From NCBI GenBank assembly GCA_964428185.1, contig CAYRXH010000069.1, positions 1 through 13,676 on the forward strand: a DNA stretch of 13,676 nt. The letters run 5' to 3'. Positions 1 through 6,843 of the stretch are shown here, piece by piece. This DNA is from CAYMAZ01 sp964428185 (lineage in GTDB: Bacteria > Bacteroidota > Bacteroidia > Bacteroidales > DTU049). A program made the position numbers and the translations under genes. The notes beneath the pieces were generated by a model. The model saw only the letters and a program-made list of their open reading frames with translations. It searched no databases and was not told the DNA's origin. The stretch's first letter is position 1. Each line of letters starts with the position of its first letter.

Positions 1-395
1 TAAAAACAAGACCGATCCCCAATCCCACAAGTACACCTCCGAAAATACTTGACAACAGGGCATCTTTTCTACAGGAGGCTCATATCCCCAGCTTAGTTCC
101 AGCAGGGTAATTAAAACAGACAGCAATACAAAATCCAAAATTGTTTTCATCCCAAAGCTCGACCCCCATACTCTGAAAGCAAGTATAGGCAGAAGAATAC
201 TCATGGCAAGCCCACTGATCCCGATTGGATATCTAAAGGCACTTTGTGAAAACGCATACCCCCCAATGCAAGATTATATTGCAAAATAAAAAACACAAAA
301 CCAACCGCCATGATAAATGTTCCAACAATAATAAATGATCGTGATTTTATCCACGATCGTGAAAACAGTTTGATCTTAGTAAAATAGCTAACAAT
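1..395 (-). pseudogene. YitT-family membrane protein, N-terminal half, frame-disrupted and cut by the window edge
   Basis: Read on the minus strand in three successive frames, this gives one continuous YitT-like (DUF161) membrane protein. Frame one (from 395) carries a hydrophobic segment including SFIIVGTFIMAVGFVFFILQ and then YNLALGG. Frame two carries YPIGISGLAMSILLPILAFR, then GSSFGMKTILDFVLLSVLI. Frame three carries DALLSSIFGGVLVGLGIGLV and runs off at base 1. The switches fall at a six-C run (259-264) and a four-T run (65-68), and each is repaired by adding one base. Without repair, frame one stops at 201-203. There is also no ATG, GTG or TTG start before the first membrane segment: the in-frame stop is at 396-398 and the first in-frame Met codon is at 309-311, inside the hydrophobic stretch. 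YitT proteins are polytopic inner-membrane proteins of poorly defined function. It is either a decaying gene or one damaged by homopolymer sequencing errors. Family assignment rests on remembered motif resemblance. Confidence 0.7.
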
Positions 396-724
396 TCATC
401 TATTATTAATTTTTTTATTACTCAACTTGAGCCATTTCAGTGTGCCATTTACTTATTCATATATCCTTTCGATATAAATAATATTTTTGTTCTCTTGTCG
501 ATATTTTTGAAAATCCAGATTTATAAAGCAAGACGAGCACATCATTTTAAAAAAAAAAATATTTTCTTTAAACAGGAAACCATAGTGATTATCAATAAAT
601 CTGTAAAATATTCCGATTAATACCGTTTGTATAAAACAGATTTATCAAGGTATGCATTTCAAATAAAAAAATACATATATTTGCGGTCTTAAACTAATTT
701 ATCACCTTAAAACAATACTGTACA
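396..724. other. AT-rich intergenic region upstream of the S46 peptidase
   Basis: No convincing gene is seen on either strand. It contains an 11-base A run near 549-559 and two exact copies of TATTTTTG on the plus strand at 482-489 and 502-509, each preceded by GATA or TAATA. These match the Bacteroidota -7 consensus but lie more than 200 bases from the next gene and have no recognisable -33 element. The promoter that fits the downstream gene is at 676-683. The region separates divergent genes, so a promoter for the minus-strand YitT-like gene would be expected here, but I see no good match close to its start. Confidence 0.5.
676..683 (+). promoter_or_regulatory. Bacteroidota -7 promoter element for the S46 peptidase gene
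   Basis: TATATTTG matches the TAnnTTTG -7 consensus used by the primary sigma factor of Bacteroidota. It ends 41 bases before the ATG at 725, giving a leader of about 35 bases. No clear -33 TTTG is seen at the usual 19-21 base spacing, and there is no Shine-Dalgarno sequence, as is normal in this phylum. Confidence 0.6.
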
Positions 725-2947
725 ATGCAAAAAATTAGATTTCTTTTACTGGTTTTGGTTCTGTTTATTGCAGGAACGTTTACAAGATTATACGCTTCCA
801 ATCCTCCTGATGAAGGGATGTGGCTTCCCATCTGGATTGAAAAGATGAACTATGAAGACATGAAAAAAATGGGTCTGAAACTGACTCCAGAACAGGTATA
901 CAGCACAAACAAACCCAGTCTGAAGGACGCAGTGGTGGGTCTTGGTCAGAAAGATTTTGGTGTTCAAATGTTTTTCTGCACTGGAGAATTGGTGTCTGAC
1001 AAAGGGCTTATCCTTACCAATCATCACTGTGCCTATGATGCAATACAATCACTGAGTTCCATTGAGCATGATTATCTGACCAATGGATTTTGGGCATATC
1101 GCCATGAGGAAGAACTTCCCATACCAAATATGACTATTTCTGTTCTTCAAAGGATGGAAGATGTTACAGCAAGAGTGATGCAGGGAGTGACGCCTGAAAT
1201 GACAGAAGAGGAGCGGAATTTCATCATCAACAAGGAGAAAAAACTGATTGAACGTGAATCTTCAGAAAAAGGGAAATATAATGTTTATGTTAAAAGTTTT
1301 TTCGAAGGGAATGAATATTATCTATACGTTTATGAAACATTCCGTGATGTTCGTCTTGTGGGAGCACCACCATCATCAATCGGAAAATTCGGAGGAGACA
1401 CCGACAACTGGATGTGGCCCCGTCATACAGGAGATTTTTCATATCTCAGAGTATATTCAGCACCAGACGGAACTCCAGCTGATTATAGCGAAGAAAATGT
1501 ACCTCTCAAACCAAAACACTATTTACCCGTATCTGTGAAAGGTGTTGACAAGGGAGATTTTTCAATGATTTTTGGTTTCCCCGGCACAACTGACAGGTAT
1601 CTTACTTCATACGGAGTTGATTTTCAACTGAAATATAATAATCCTACAGTTGTCAGTATCCGTGACGTGAAACTTGACATCATGAAATCCTATATGGACA
1701 ATGATGATTTGATCCGAATTCAATATGCCTCAAAATATGCTCAGGCTGCTAATTATTGGAAGTATTTCATCGGGCAGACAAAAGGACTGAAGCTTCACAA
1801 GGTTTACGAAAGACGCAAACAGCTGGAAACTGACTTCATGACCTGGGTGAATGCAGATTCTGAAAGACAGAAAAAATACGGTAACATTTTTTCAGACATT
1901 GAAACCGGCTATAAGGAGTTGGAGAAATCTGCTATTTTACTCAAGTATCTTGAAGATGCTGTATTTCAGGGTCCTGAATTTATTTATTTTTCTTTTGGTG
2001 CCTACCAATTATACGGGACTTTAGCACAACAGAATGAAGCAAAGAAAGATGAAAAATCAAAATATGATCAAACAATTAAAGATCTGTCTGCAGGATTTCT
2101 GGAAAAACTGGATGCTCATTTTAAAGACTACAATGCTCAGGTAGATAAGCAGCTGTTTGTTGCATTGATGAGAATGATGTATGAAAATATTGATAAAGAA
2201 TCACACCCTGATGTTTTTGCAGTTGCCATGAAAAAATTCAAAGGGAGTTTCGAGCTATGGGCAAATGATGTTTTTGCTAAATCAATTTTTGTTGACAAAG
2301 CAAAACTGAAAGTATTCCTCAAATCTCCTTCATATAAGATATTGGAAGCCGATCCGGGATGGCAAATTACATTATCAATGGCAAATCTTATCCGAAAAGT
2401 ATATGGAGACTACGGTGCTGTTGAAGAGAAAATCAATCGGGCCAACAGACTTTTTATTGAAGGACTGAGGCTGATGAATCCTTCCAAAAAATACTATCCC
2501 AATGCCAACTCAACAATGAGAATGACTTATGGAAAAATTCTGGATTATTATCCTGCCGATGCTGTTCATTATGATTTTGTAACCACAATGTCAGGAATCA
2601 TGGAAAAGGAAAACCCAGATGATGACGAATTTATTGTACACCCTAAGCTCAAAGAACTCTACGACAACAAGGATTTTGGTATTTATGGAATGAATGGAAC
2701 TATGCCCGTTTGCTTCATTTCTGACAATGACATCACAGGAGGGAACTCCGGCAGTCCTGTCATCAATGCAGAAGGCCATCTGATTGGTATTGCTTTTGAC
2801 GGAAACTGGGAATCTTTGAGTGGGGATATTCAGTATGAACCATCTGTTCAGAGAACCATTTCGGTTGATATAAGATACGTGTTGTTTATCACTGAAAAAT
2901 TTGCAGGTGCCACCAACCTGATTGAAGAAATGAATGTGATCAGATAA
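725..2947 (+). CDS. S46 family serine dipeptidyl-peptidase, DPP7-like
   Basis: Exported peptidase of family S46, which removes dipeptides from the N-terminus of peptides in the periplasm of Bacteroidota, feeding amino-acid fermentation. A signal peptide spans residues 1-24 (hydrophobic core, then LYA|S). The split chymotrypsin fold is marked by TNHHC, with the probable catalytic His101; the WPRHTGDFSYLRVY block, with probable catalytic Asp237; and GGNSGSPV, with nucleophile Ser675. Cys85 and Cys102 probably form the disulfide beside the His. The residue 18 after the catalytic Ser is Gly693 (in AFDGNWES). By knowledge of the Porphyromonas enzymes, Gly here marks DPP7 (aliphatic or aromatic P1) and Arg marks DPP11 (Asp or Glu P1), so DPP7-type specificity is inferred. 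At 740 residues it is slightly longer than the usual 710-720. It has its own -7 element and is followed by a strong terminator, so it is probably monocistronic. Family certain; substrate preference inferred. Confidence 0.95.
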   Translation: MQKIRFLLLVLVLFIAGTFTRLYASNPPDEGMWLPIWIEKMNYEDMKKMGLKLTPEQVYSTNKPSLKDAVVGLGQKDFGVQMFFCTGELVSDKGLILTNHHCAYDAIQSLSSIEHDYLTNGFWAYRHEEELPIPNMTISVLQRMEDVTARVMQGVTPEMTEEERNFIINKEKKLIERESSEKGKYNVYVKSFFEGNEYYLYVYETFRDVRLVGAPPSSIGKFGGDTDNWMWPRHTGDFSYLRVYSAPDGTPADYSEENVPLKPKHYLPVSVKGVDKGDFSMIFGFPGTTDRYLTSYGVDFQLKYNNPTVVSIRDVKLDIMKSYMDNDDLIRIQYASKYAQAANYWKYFIGQTKGLKLHKVYERRKQLETDFMTWVNADSERQKKYGNIFSDIETGYKELEKSAILLKYLEDAVFQGPEFIYFSFGAYQLYGTLAQQNEAKKDEKSKYDQTIKDLSAGFLEKLDAHFKDYNAQVDKQLFVALMRMMYENIDKESHPDVFAVAMKKFKGSFELWANDVFAKSIFVDKAKLKVFLKSPSYKILEADPGWQITLSMANLIRKVYGDYGAVEEKINRANRLFIEGLRLMNPSKKYYPNANSTMRMTYGKILDYYPADAVHYDFVTTMSGIMEKENPDDDEFIVHPKLKELYDNKDFGIYGMNGTMPVCFISDNDITGGNSGSPVINAEGHLIGIAFDGNWESLSGDIQYEPSVQRTISVDIRYVLFITEKFAGATNLIEEMNVIR

Positions 2948-2968
2948 TTGCTACTTACCATATTTCAT

Positions 2969-2996
2969 AAAAAAAGCCGGAATTCCGGCTTTTTTT
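2969..2996 (+). terminator. Intrinsic terminator after the S46 peptidase gene
   Basis: A perfect inverted repeat centred between 2982 and 2983: an A run, then AGCCGG, AATT, CCGGCT, followed by a T run. It begins 21 bases after the stop codon. Because an A run leads and a T run follows, it could work in both directions, but only the plus-strand gene ends here. Confidence 0.85.
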
Positions 2997-3029
2997 ATTT
3001 CTTTATCCGTCCTAGTAATAAAATCTTTC

Positions 3030-3037
3030 TAACTTCG
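3030..3037 (+). promoter_or_regulatory. Possible -7 promoter element for the small exported protein gene
   Basis: TAACTTCG matches TAnnTTTG except for one base (C for T). It lies 16 bases before the ATG at 3054 and just downstream of the terminator, where a new promoter is needed. It resembles the exact element TAACTTTG before the next gene. Confidence 0.4.
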
Positions 3038-3053
3038 TTATCAATATTCTCAA

Positions 3054-3722
3054 ATGAAAAAAGTTTTTTTAGTTATACTCCTTGCCGCTTGCTGTCTTAG
3101 CCTGAAAGTTCAAGCCCAAAAACCTGAAATCATTCAGTTTTCAGGAATAGTTGTAACAGGTGACAGTCTGAAACCAGTGCCTTTTACTCATATTCTGATT
3201 GAGAATACTTCGCGGGGAACAATTACGGATTTTTATGGATTTTTTTCATTCGTAGCACGTCCCGGAGATGTTATTCTTTTTTCATCCATTGGTTTCAAAA
3301 AAGGTCGGTATATCATTCCTGACACTCTCACTAGTGATCACTATACAATGTTTCAGGTGATGCAACCCGACACTGTGTATCTTCCCGAAACAATCATTTA
3401 CCCATGGCCAAGTCCCTCGCAGTTTCGAGAAGCCTTTCTTTCATTAAGGGTCCCGGATGATGATTATGACAGAGCGCTCAAGAATATTGCAATTATCTCT
3501 GCCAAGGACAATTATCTGAGATTACCCATGGACGGCAGTACTTCATACAAACATTATATTCAGAACCAAATTCAAAATTACTATACAATGGGTCAGATGC
3601 CAGTCAACAACCTTCTGAATCCATTTGCCTGGGCTGCTTTTTTCAAAGCATGGCAAAACGGAGACTTTAAAAAGCCCGATGTTGACTATTGGAACAATTA
3701 TCCACCTGATAATAGTCCCTGA
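3054..3722 (+). CDS. Small exported protein with a carboxypeptidase-regulatory-like domain
   Basis: A 222-residue exported protein. Residues 1-21 form a signal peptide, most naturally cut at VQA|Q. LAAC at 10-13 also fits a lipobox, but with a very short signal, so a lipoprotein is a weaker alternative. Residues 27-105 look like a carboxypeptidase D regulatory-like beta-sandwich (FSGIVVTGDSLKPVPFTHIL, then GTITDFYGFFSF, then VILFSSIGF), a domain common at the N-terminus of TonB-dependent receptors and in surface proteins of Bacteroidota. The C-terminal part (110-222) has an IIYPWPSPSQFREAFLSLRV block, an acidic PDDD turn, and aromatic-rich NPFAWAAFFKAW; I recognise no catalytic motif. It ends 33 bases before a TonB-dependent receptor that carries the same type of domain, with no terminator between, so the two are probably co-expressed and may act together at the outer membrane. 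Its precise function is unknown. Confidence 0.85.
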   Translation: MKKVFLVILLAACCLSLKVQAQKPEIIQFSGIVVTGDSLKPVPFTHILIENTSRGTITDFYGFFSFVARPGDVILFSSIGFKKGRYIIPDTLTSDHYTMFQVMQPDTVYLPETIIYPWPSPSQFREAFLSLRVPDDDYDRALKNIAIISAKDNYLRLPMDGSTSYKHYIQNQIQNYYTMGQMPVNNLLNPFAWAAFFKAWQNGDFKKPDVDYWNNYPPDNSP

Positions 3723-3737
3723 TTTCACTCCATTTTA

Positions 3738-3745
3738 TAACTTTG
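3738..3745 (+). promoter_or_regulatory. -7 promoter element very close to the TonB-dependent receptor start
   Basis: TAACTTTG is an exact TAnnTTTG match. Only ten bases lie between it and the ATG at 3756, so a transcript starting here would have a leader of only a few bases or none. It may be an internal promoter supplementing read-through from the upstream gene. No clear -33 element is visible. Confidence 0.55.
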
Positions 3746-3755
3746 CACCCCCGAA

Positions 3756-6053
3756 ATGAAAACTCACAGCCGGCAATTCACTCCTCTGAATCACGCGAAA
3801 CCAATATTCGTGTTCATTTTTTTTGCATTATGTGCATTTCAGACAATAGCACAAAGCTGGGCTGTTATCAGTGGTGTCATCAGAGATGAAAGAAAAAAAC
3901 CTCTGGAACTTGTCAATGTTGCACTCGAAAACACTTCAACAGGTACAGTAAGCAATTCAACCGGATATTTTGAACTTACGGTTCCATCTGAAACTTCTGT
4001 TGTGGTTGTGTTTTCCATTGTCGGTTATCAGACTCAGAAATACAACATTGAACTTGCTGCAGGTGAAACAAAAATTTTCACCATCACACTACTTCAGAAA
4101 GATATTACCCTGAATCCCTTTAATGTGGTTGGCGACAGGCCAACCAAAGAGGGAATGCAGAGAATTGACCCCAAAGTGGCCAATTATATACCCTCCCCCA
4201 ATCAATCTATTGAAAAATTATTGCTGCTTACAGGTTCCGGAGTGTCATCAACATCAGAACTGTCATCCACATACTCAGTGCGGGGTGGCAACTACGATGA
4301 AAACCTCGTGTATGTCAATGATATTGAGATTTATCGGCCATTTCTTATTCGCTCAGGACAGCAGGAAGGTCTTAGTTTTCTCAATTCAGATCTCGCCGAG
4401 TCTGTTCTTTTTTCATCCGGAGGATTTAATGCCTCATACGGAGACAAAACCGCCTCTGTTCTTGATGTACAGTACAGATCCCCTGACAAATATGCATCAA
4501 ACATTTCTGCCAGCTTGCTGGGCGGCAACCTCCATTTTGAAGGTGCTTCAAAAGACACTTCATTTACTCATCTCACAGGCTTTCGCTATAAAACAAACAG
4601 GTATCTTCTTGGAGCGATGGAAACCAAGGGTGATTACCAACCCAATTTTTTTGATCTACAAACATATCTTACATATCATTTCAATAAAAAAACTTACCTT
4701 TCCTGGCTGGGCTATGTGAGCAGCAACACATACAGACTCATTCCACAGACAAGGGAAACATCATACGGCACAATCAATGAAGCATACCGATTAACTGTGT
4801 ATTTTTCCGGAGAAGAAGTGGACAGGTTTAATCTCTATAAAAATGCTTTCGTACTGAATCACAAACCCAACGACAGTACATTTCTCAAGTTTATTGTTGC
4901 TGGATTCATTTCAGACGAAGAAGAAACTTTTGATATTCTTGGGCAGTACTGGATAGGAAAACTGGAAACAGATTTCGGAAAACCAGGATTTGGTGAAGTA
5001 TCAGAAAACAGAGGGGTTGGTGCTTTTCTGAATCATTCCAGAAATTATCTTACAGCAACTGTGTTAAATGCCGAACACAGAGGAAAATTTATTCATCCCC
5101 GATGGCAGATCCAATGGGGAACTAAGATCCAGTATGAAAAAATCACTGACAATATCAACGAATGGACATATCTTGACTCTTCNNNNNNNNNNNNNNNNNN
5201 NNNNNNNNNNNNNNNNNNNNNNNNNNNNNNNNNNNNNNNNNNNNNNNNNNNNNNNNNNNNNNNNNNNNNNNNNNNNNNNNNNGCTCAGAGATCGATTCAT
5301 TTTGTAGCAGGTTCAGATATTGATCTTGTCTTATGGGACAGACCATTTAAATTTACCGGTGAAGTATATTACAAACATCTTGACAACCTGATTCCGTATA
5401 TTGTTGATAATGTCAGAATAAGATATCTTCCTGATCTTTCGGCAAAGGGTTATGCCACCGGCATTGATCTGAAAATTAACGGGGAGTTTGTTCCTGATGT
5501 TGAATCATGGGTCAACTTTTCTCTGATGCAAACCAGAGAAGATATTGAAGGTGATTCATATTATGTTTTCTACAACTCAGACGGAGAACAGATTGTTCCC
5601 GGATATACACTTAATGATGTTGTTGCCGACAGCGCTTTATTTTTTCCGGGGTATATTCCACGTCCCACAGACCAGAGAGTGATGTTTAGCATGTTTTTTC
5701 AGGACTATCTGCCAAACAATCAAACTTTTAAAATGCATCTTGGAGTATTTTTTGGCACCGGACTTCCCTTTGGACCTCCTGGAACTGATAAATACAAACA
5801 CACCCTCCGAATGCCTGCATACAGAAGGGTTGATGTGGGGTTTTCAAAACAACTTATCAGTGAGGGAGGTGATAAACCAAAAAGTCTGCAAAAAATAAAA
5901 AATTCATGGATCAGCGTAGAAGTATTTAATCTTCTGCAAATCAACAATACAATCTCTTACATTTGGATTGCGGATGTAACTGGCAGGAAATATGCTGTTC
6001 CAAATTATCTCACGCCCAGACAGATTAATGTCAGATTATTTGTGCAGTTTTAA
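3756..6053 (+). CDS. TonB-dependent outer-membrane receptor (interrupted by an assembly gap)
   Basis: Outer-membrane beta-barrel that would import an unknown ligand using TonB energy. Residues 1-32 form a signal peptide (cut near TIA|Q). Residues 36-113 are a carboxypeptidase-regulatory-like domain (VISGVIRDERKKPLELVNVA, then TGYFELTV, then FSIVGYQ). Residues about 125-240 are the plug (YSVRGGNYDENLVYVNDIEI, then SSGGFNASYGDKTASVLDV), and the rest is barrel. The end has a well-conserved block (RPTDQRVMFSMFFQDYLPNN, then GTGLPFGPPG, then RRVDVGFSKQL) and finishes in an aromatic residue (VRLFVQF), the usual outer-membrane insertion signal. A 100-N gap replaces residues 476-509. The frame is the same on both sides, but the apparent 765 residues is short for a three-part receptor, so more coding sequence is probably missing. 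There is no SusD partner nearby, arguing against a glycan-utilisation locus. It follows the small exported protein closely and converges on the glycosyltransferase gene. Family confident; ligand unknown. Confidence 0.93.
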   Translation: MKTHSRQFTPLNHAKPIFVFIFFALCAFQTIAQSWAVISGVIRDERKKPLELVNVALENTSTGTVSNSTGYFELTVPSETSVVVVFSIVGYQTQKYNIELAAGETKIFTITLLQKDITLNPFNVVGDRPTKEGMQRIDPKVANYIPSPNQSIEKLLLLTGSGVSSTSELSSTYSVRGGNYDENLVYVNDIEIYRPFLIRSGQQEGLSFLNSDLAESVLFSSGGFNASYGDKTASVLDVQYRSPDKYASNISASLLGGNLHFEGASKDTSFTHLTGFRYKTNRYLLGAMETKGDYQPNFFDLQTYLTYHFNKKTYLSWLGYVSSNTYRLIPQTRETSYGTINEAYRLTVYFSGEEVDRFNLYKNAFVLNHKPNDSTFLKFIVAGFISDEEETFDILGQYWIGKLETDFGKPGFGEVSENRGVGAFLNHSRNYLTATVLNAEHRGKFIHPRWQIQWGTKIQYEKITDNINEWTYLDSXXXXXXXXXXXXXXXXXXXXXXXXXXXXXXXXXXAQRSIHFVAGSDIDLVLWDRPFKFTGEVYYKHLDNLIPYIVDNVRIRYLPDLSAKGYATGIDLKINGEFVPDVESWVNFSLMQTREDIEGDSYYVFYNSDGEQIVPGYTLNDVVADSALFFPGYIPRPTDQRVMFSMFFQDYLPNNQTFKMHLGVFFGTGLPFGPPGTDKYKHTLRMPAYRRVDVGFSKQLISEGGDKPKSLQKIKNSWISVEVFNLLQINNTISYIWIADVTGRKYAVPNYLTPRQINVRLFVQF
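5183..5282. other. Assembly gap of exactly 100 Ns inside the receptor gene
   Basis: A run of exactly 100 unknown bases, the usual placeholder for a scaffold gap of unknown size. It lies in the barrel region of the receptor gene. Both flanks read in the same frame, which a 100-base placeholder would allow one time in three by chance. Confidence 0.97.
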
Positions 6054-6065
6054 AAAACACAAAGA

Positions 6066-6758
6066 TTAGTATTTCGACAATGCAATTATGATAACATCCA
6101 AACACGTTCTTATTGCCTTGCCCAGTGTCACACTTGACATTTCTCTTTTCCTGAATTTTACCGGGATCTTTTCAATTTTCAGGTTTCTTTTTTTAGCCTT
6201 TCTCAATATTTCAACATCAAAGGCAAATCCTGAGGTTCTAATATTTTTGAAAATCTCCTGAGCCGAAGCTGCAGATATGGCTTTCAATCCGCATTGAGTA
6301 TCACCAAACCCTCTTATCGCTATTGCTCTTACAAACGCAGAAAATAATTTACTTCCTACATTTCTGACAAAAGGCATCATACTATAAAATTTAGATTCTT
6401 TGAGTGTTCTGTCTCCGATTACCAGATCAACCGTGCCGCTCAATATCAAACTGCAAGCCTTCAATACATTTTCAAAGTCATATGGAATATCAGCATCAGT
6501 GTACAGAATATGTTGTGCTTTTGAGTGTTTCACTCCATATCGGACTGCATAACCTTTTCCCATATTTGACTTCAGTCTGAGATATTGAAATCCAAGATTC
6601 AGACAAGTCTTTAATATCCTGTCAGCTTGTTCTGAGCCGTCATCAACCACAACCACACGGATGCTCAAACCTGATTTCGTAATATTGTCTTTTAAATATT
6701 GCATATCTTCTTCAAAAGAAGTATGACATTTAAAACAAGGGATAATAACTGAAATCAC
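6066..6758 (-). CDS. Family 2 glycosyltransferase (polyprenyl-phosphate sugar transferase-like)
   Basis: A 230-residue GT-A fold glycosyltransferase of family GT2. Motifs in order: ISVIIPCFK at the N-terminus; VVVVDDGS with the nucleotide-binding Asp39-Asp40; NMGKGYAVRYGV (65-76); the metal-binding DAD at 88-90 in YTDADIPY; GDRT; GFGDTQCGLKA; and SGFAFDVEILRKAKKR, the usual acceptor-side block. This pattern resembles the ALG5/DPM1 branch, which moves glucose or mannose from a nucleotide sugar onto a polyprenyl phosphate. Unlike many bacterial members it has no C-terminal membrane segments, so it is probably cytoplasmic or peripheral. The start is GTG at 6758; an in-frame TGA lies just upstream and no ATG fits, and the GTG places the family motif at residue 2. 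It is separated from the upstream lipoprotein gene by a terminator, so it probably has its own promoter. Donor and acceptor cannot be told from sequence. Confidence 0.92.
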   Translation of the reverse strand: MISVIIPCFKCHTSFEEDMQYLKDNITKSGLSIRVVVVDDGSEQADRILKTCLNLGFQYLRLKSNMGKGYAVRYGVKHSKAQHILYTDADIPYDFENVLKACSLILSGTVDLVIGDRTLKESKFYSMMPFVRNVGSKLFSAFVRAIAIRGFGDTQCGLKAISAASAQEIFKNIRTSGFAFDVEILRKAKKRNLKIEKIPVKFRKREMSSVTLGKAIRTCLDVIIIALSKY

Positions 6759-6776
6759 AAAACAGATTATTCAATG

Positions 6777-6784
6777 CAATATTA
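6777..6784 (-). promoter_or_regulatory. Possible -7 promoter element for the glycosyltransferase gene
   Basis: On the minus strand TAATATTG matches TAnnTTTG except for one base. It lies 18 bases before the GTG start and just beyond the terminator of the lipoprotein genes, where a promoter is expected. No -33 element is clear. Confidence 0.35.
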
Positions 6785-6799
6785 CGGATTATAAATAAA

Positions 6800-6823
6800 A
6801 AAACCCTGAAAAATCAGGGTTTT
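6800..6823 (-). terminator. Intrinsic terminator after the lipoprotein gene pair
   Basis: A ten-base stem (AAAACCCTGA paired with TCAGGGTTTT) with a four-base loop at 6810-6813. Read on the minus strand it is followed by a run of seven T bases. It starts about 20 bases beyond the stop codon of the lipoprotein gene at 6844 and so ends that transcript before the glycosyltransferase gene. Confidence 0.8.
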
Positions 6824-6843
6824 CTTGATTTTCAGGAAAGAAA

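Noticed and set aside
788..1048. 86-codon open frame on the minus strand inside the S46 peptidase gene
   Set aside because: It lies wholly inside a confidently identified gene on the other strand, and its product shows no family motif or sensible composition.
725..2947. DPP11 identity for the S46 peptidase
   Set aside because: DPP11 has Arg at the S1 specificity position; here it is Gly693, in the AFDGNWE context typical of DPP7.
2969..2996. The perfect palindrome as an operator or recombination site
   Set aside because: Its position just after a stop codon, GC-rich stem core and trailing T run are fully explained by an intrinsic terminator.
4123..4719. 198-codon open frame on the plus strand overlapping the receptor gene
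   Set aside because: The receptor frame has clear plug motifs over the same stretch; the alternative product is rich in His, Cys and Pro without any recognisable pattern, so it is a shadow frame.
3756..6053. A SusC/SusD polysaccharide-utilisation locus
   Set aside because: No SusD-like lipoprotein, glycoside hydrolase or hybrid sensor is next to the receptor; the small lipoproteins nearby are on the other strand and are far too short for SusD.
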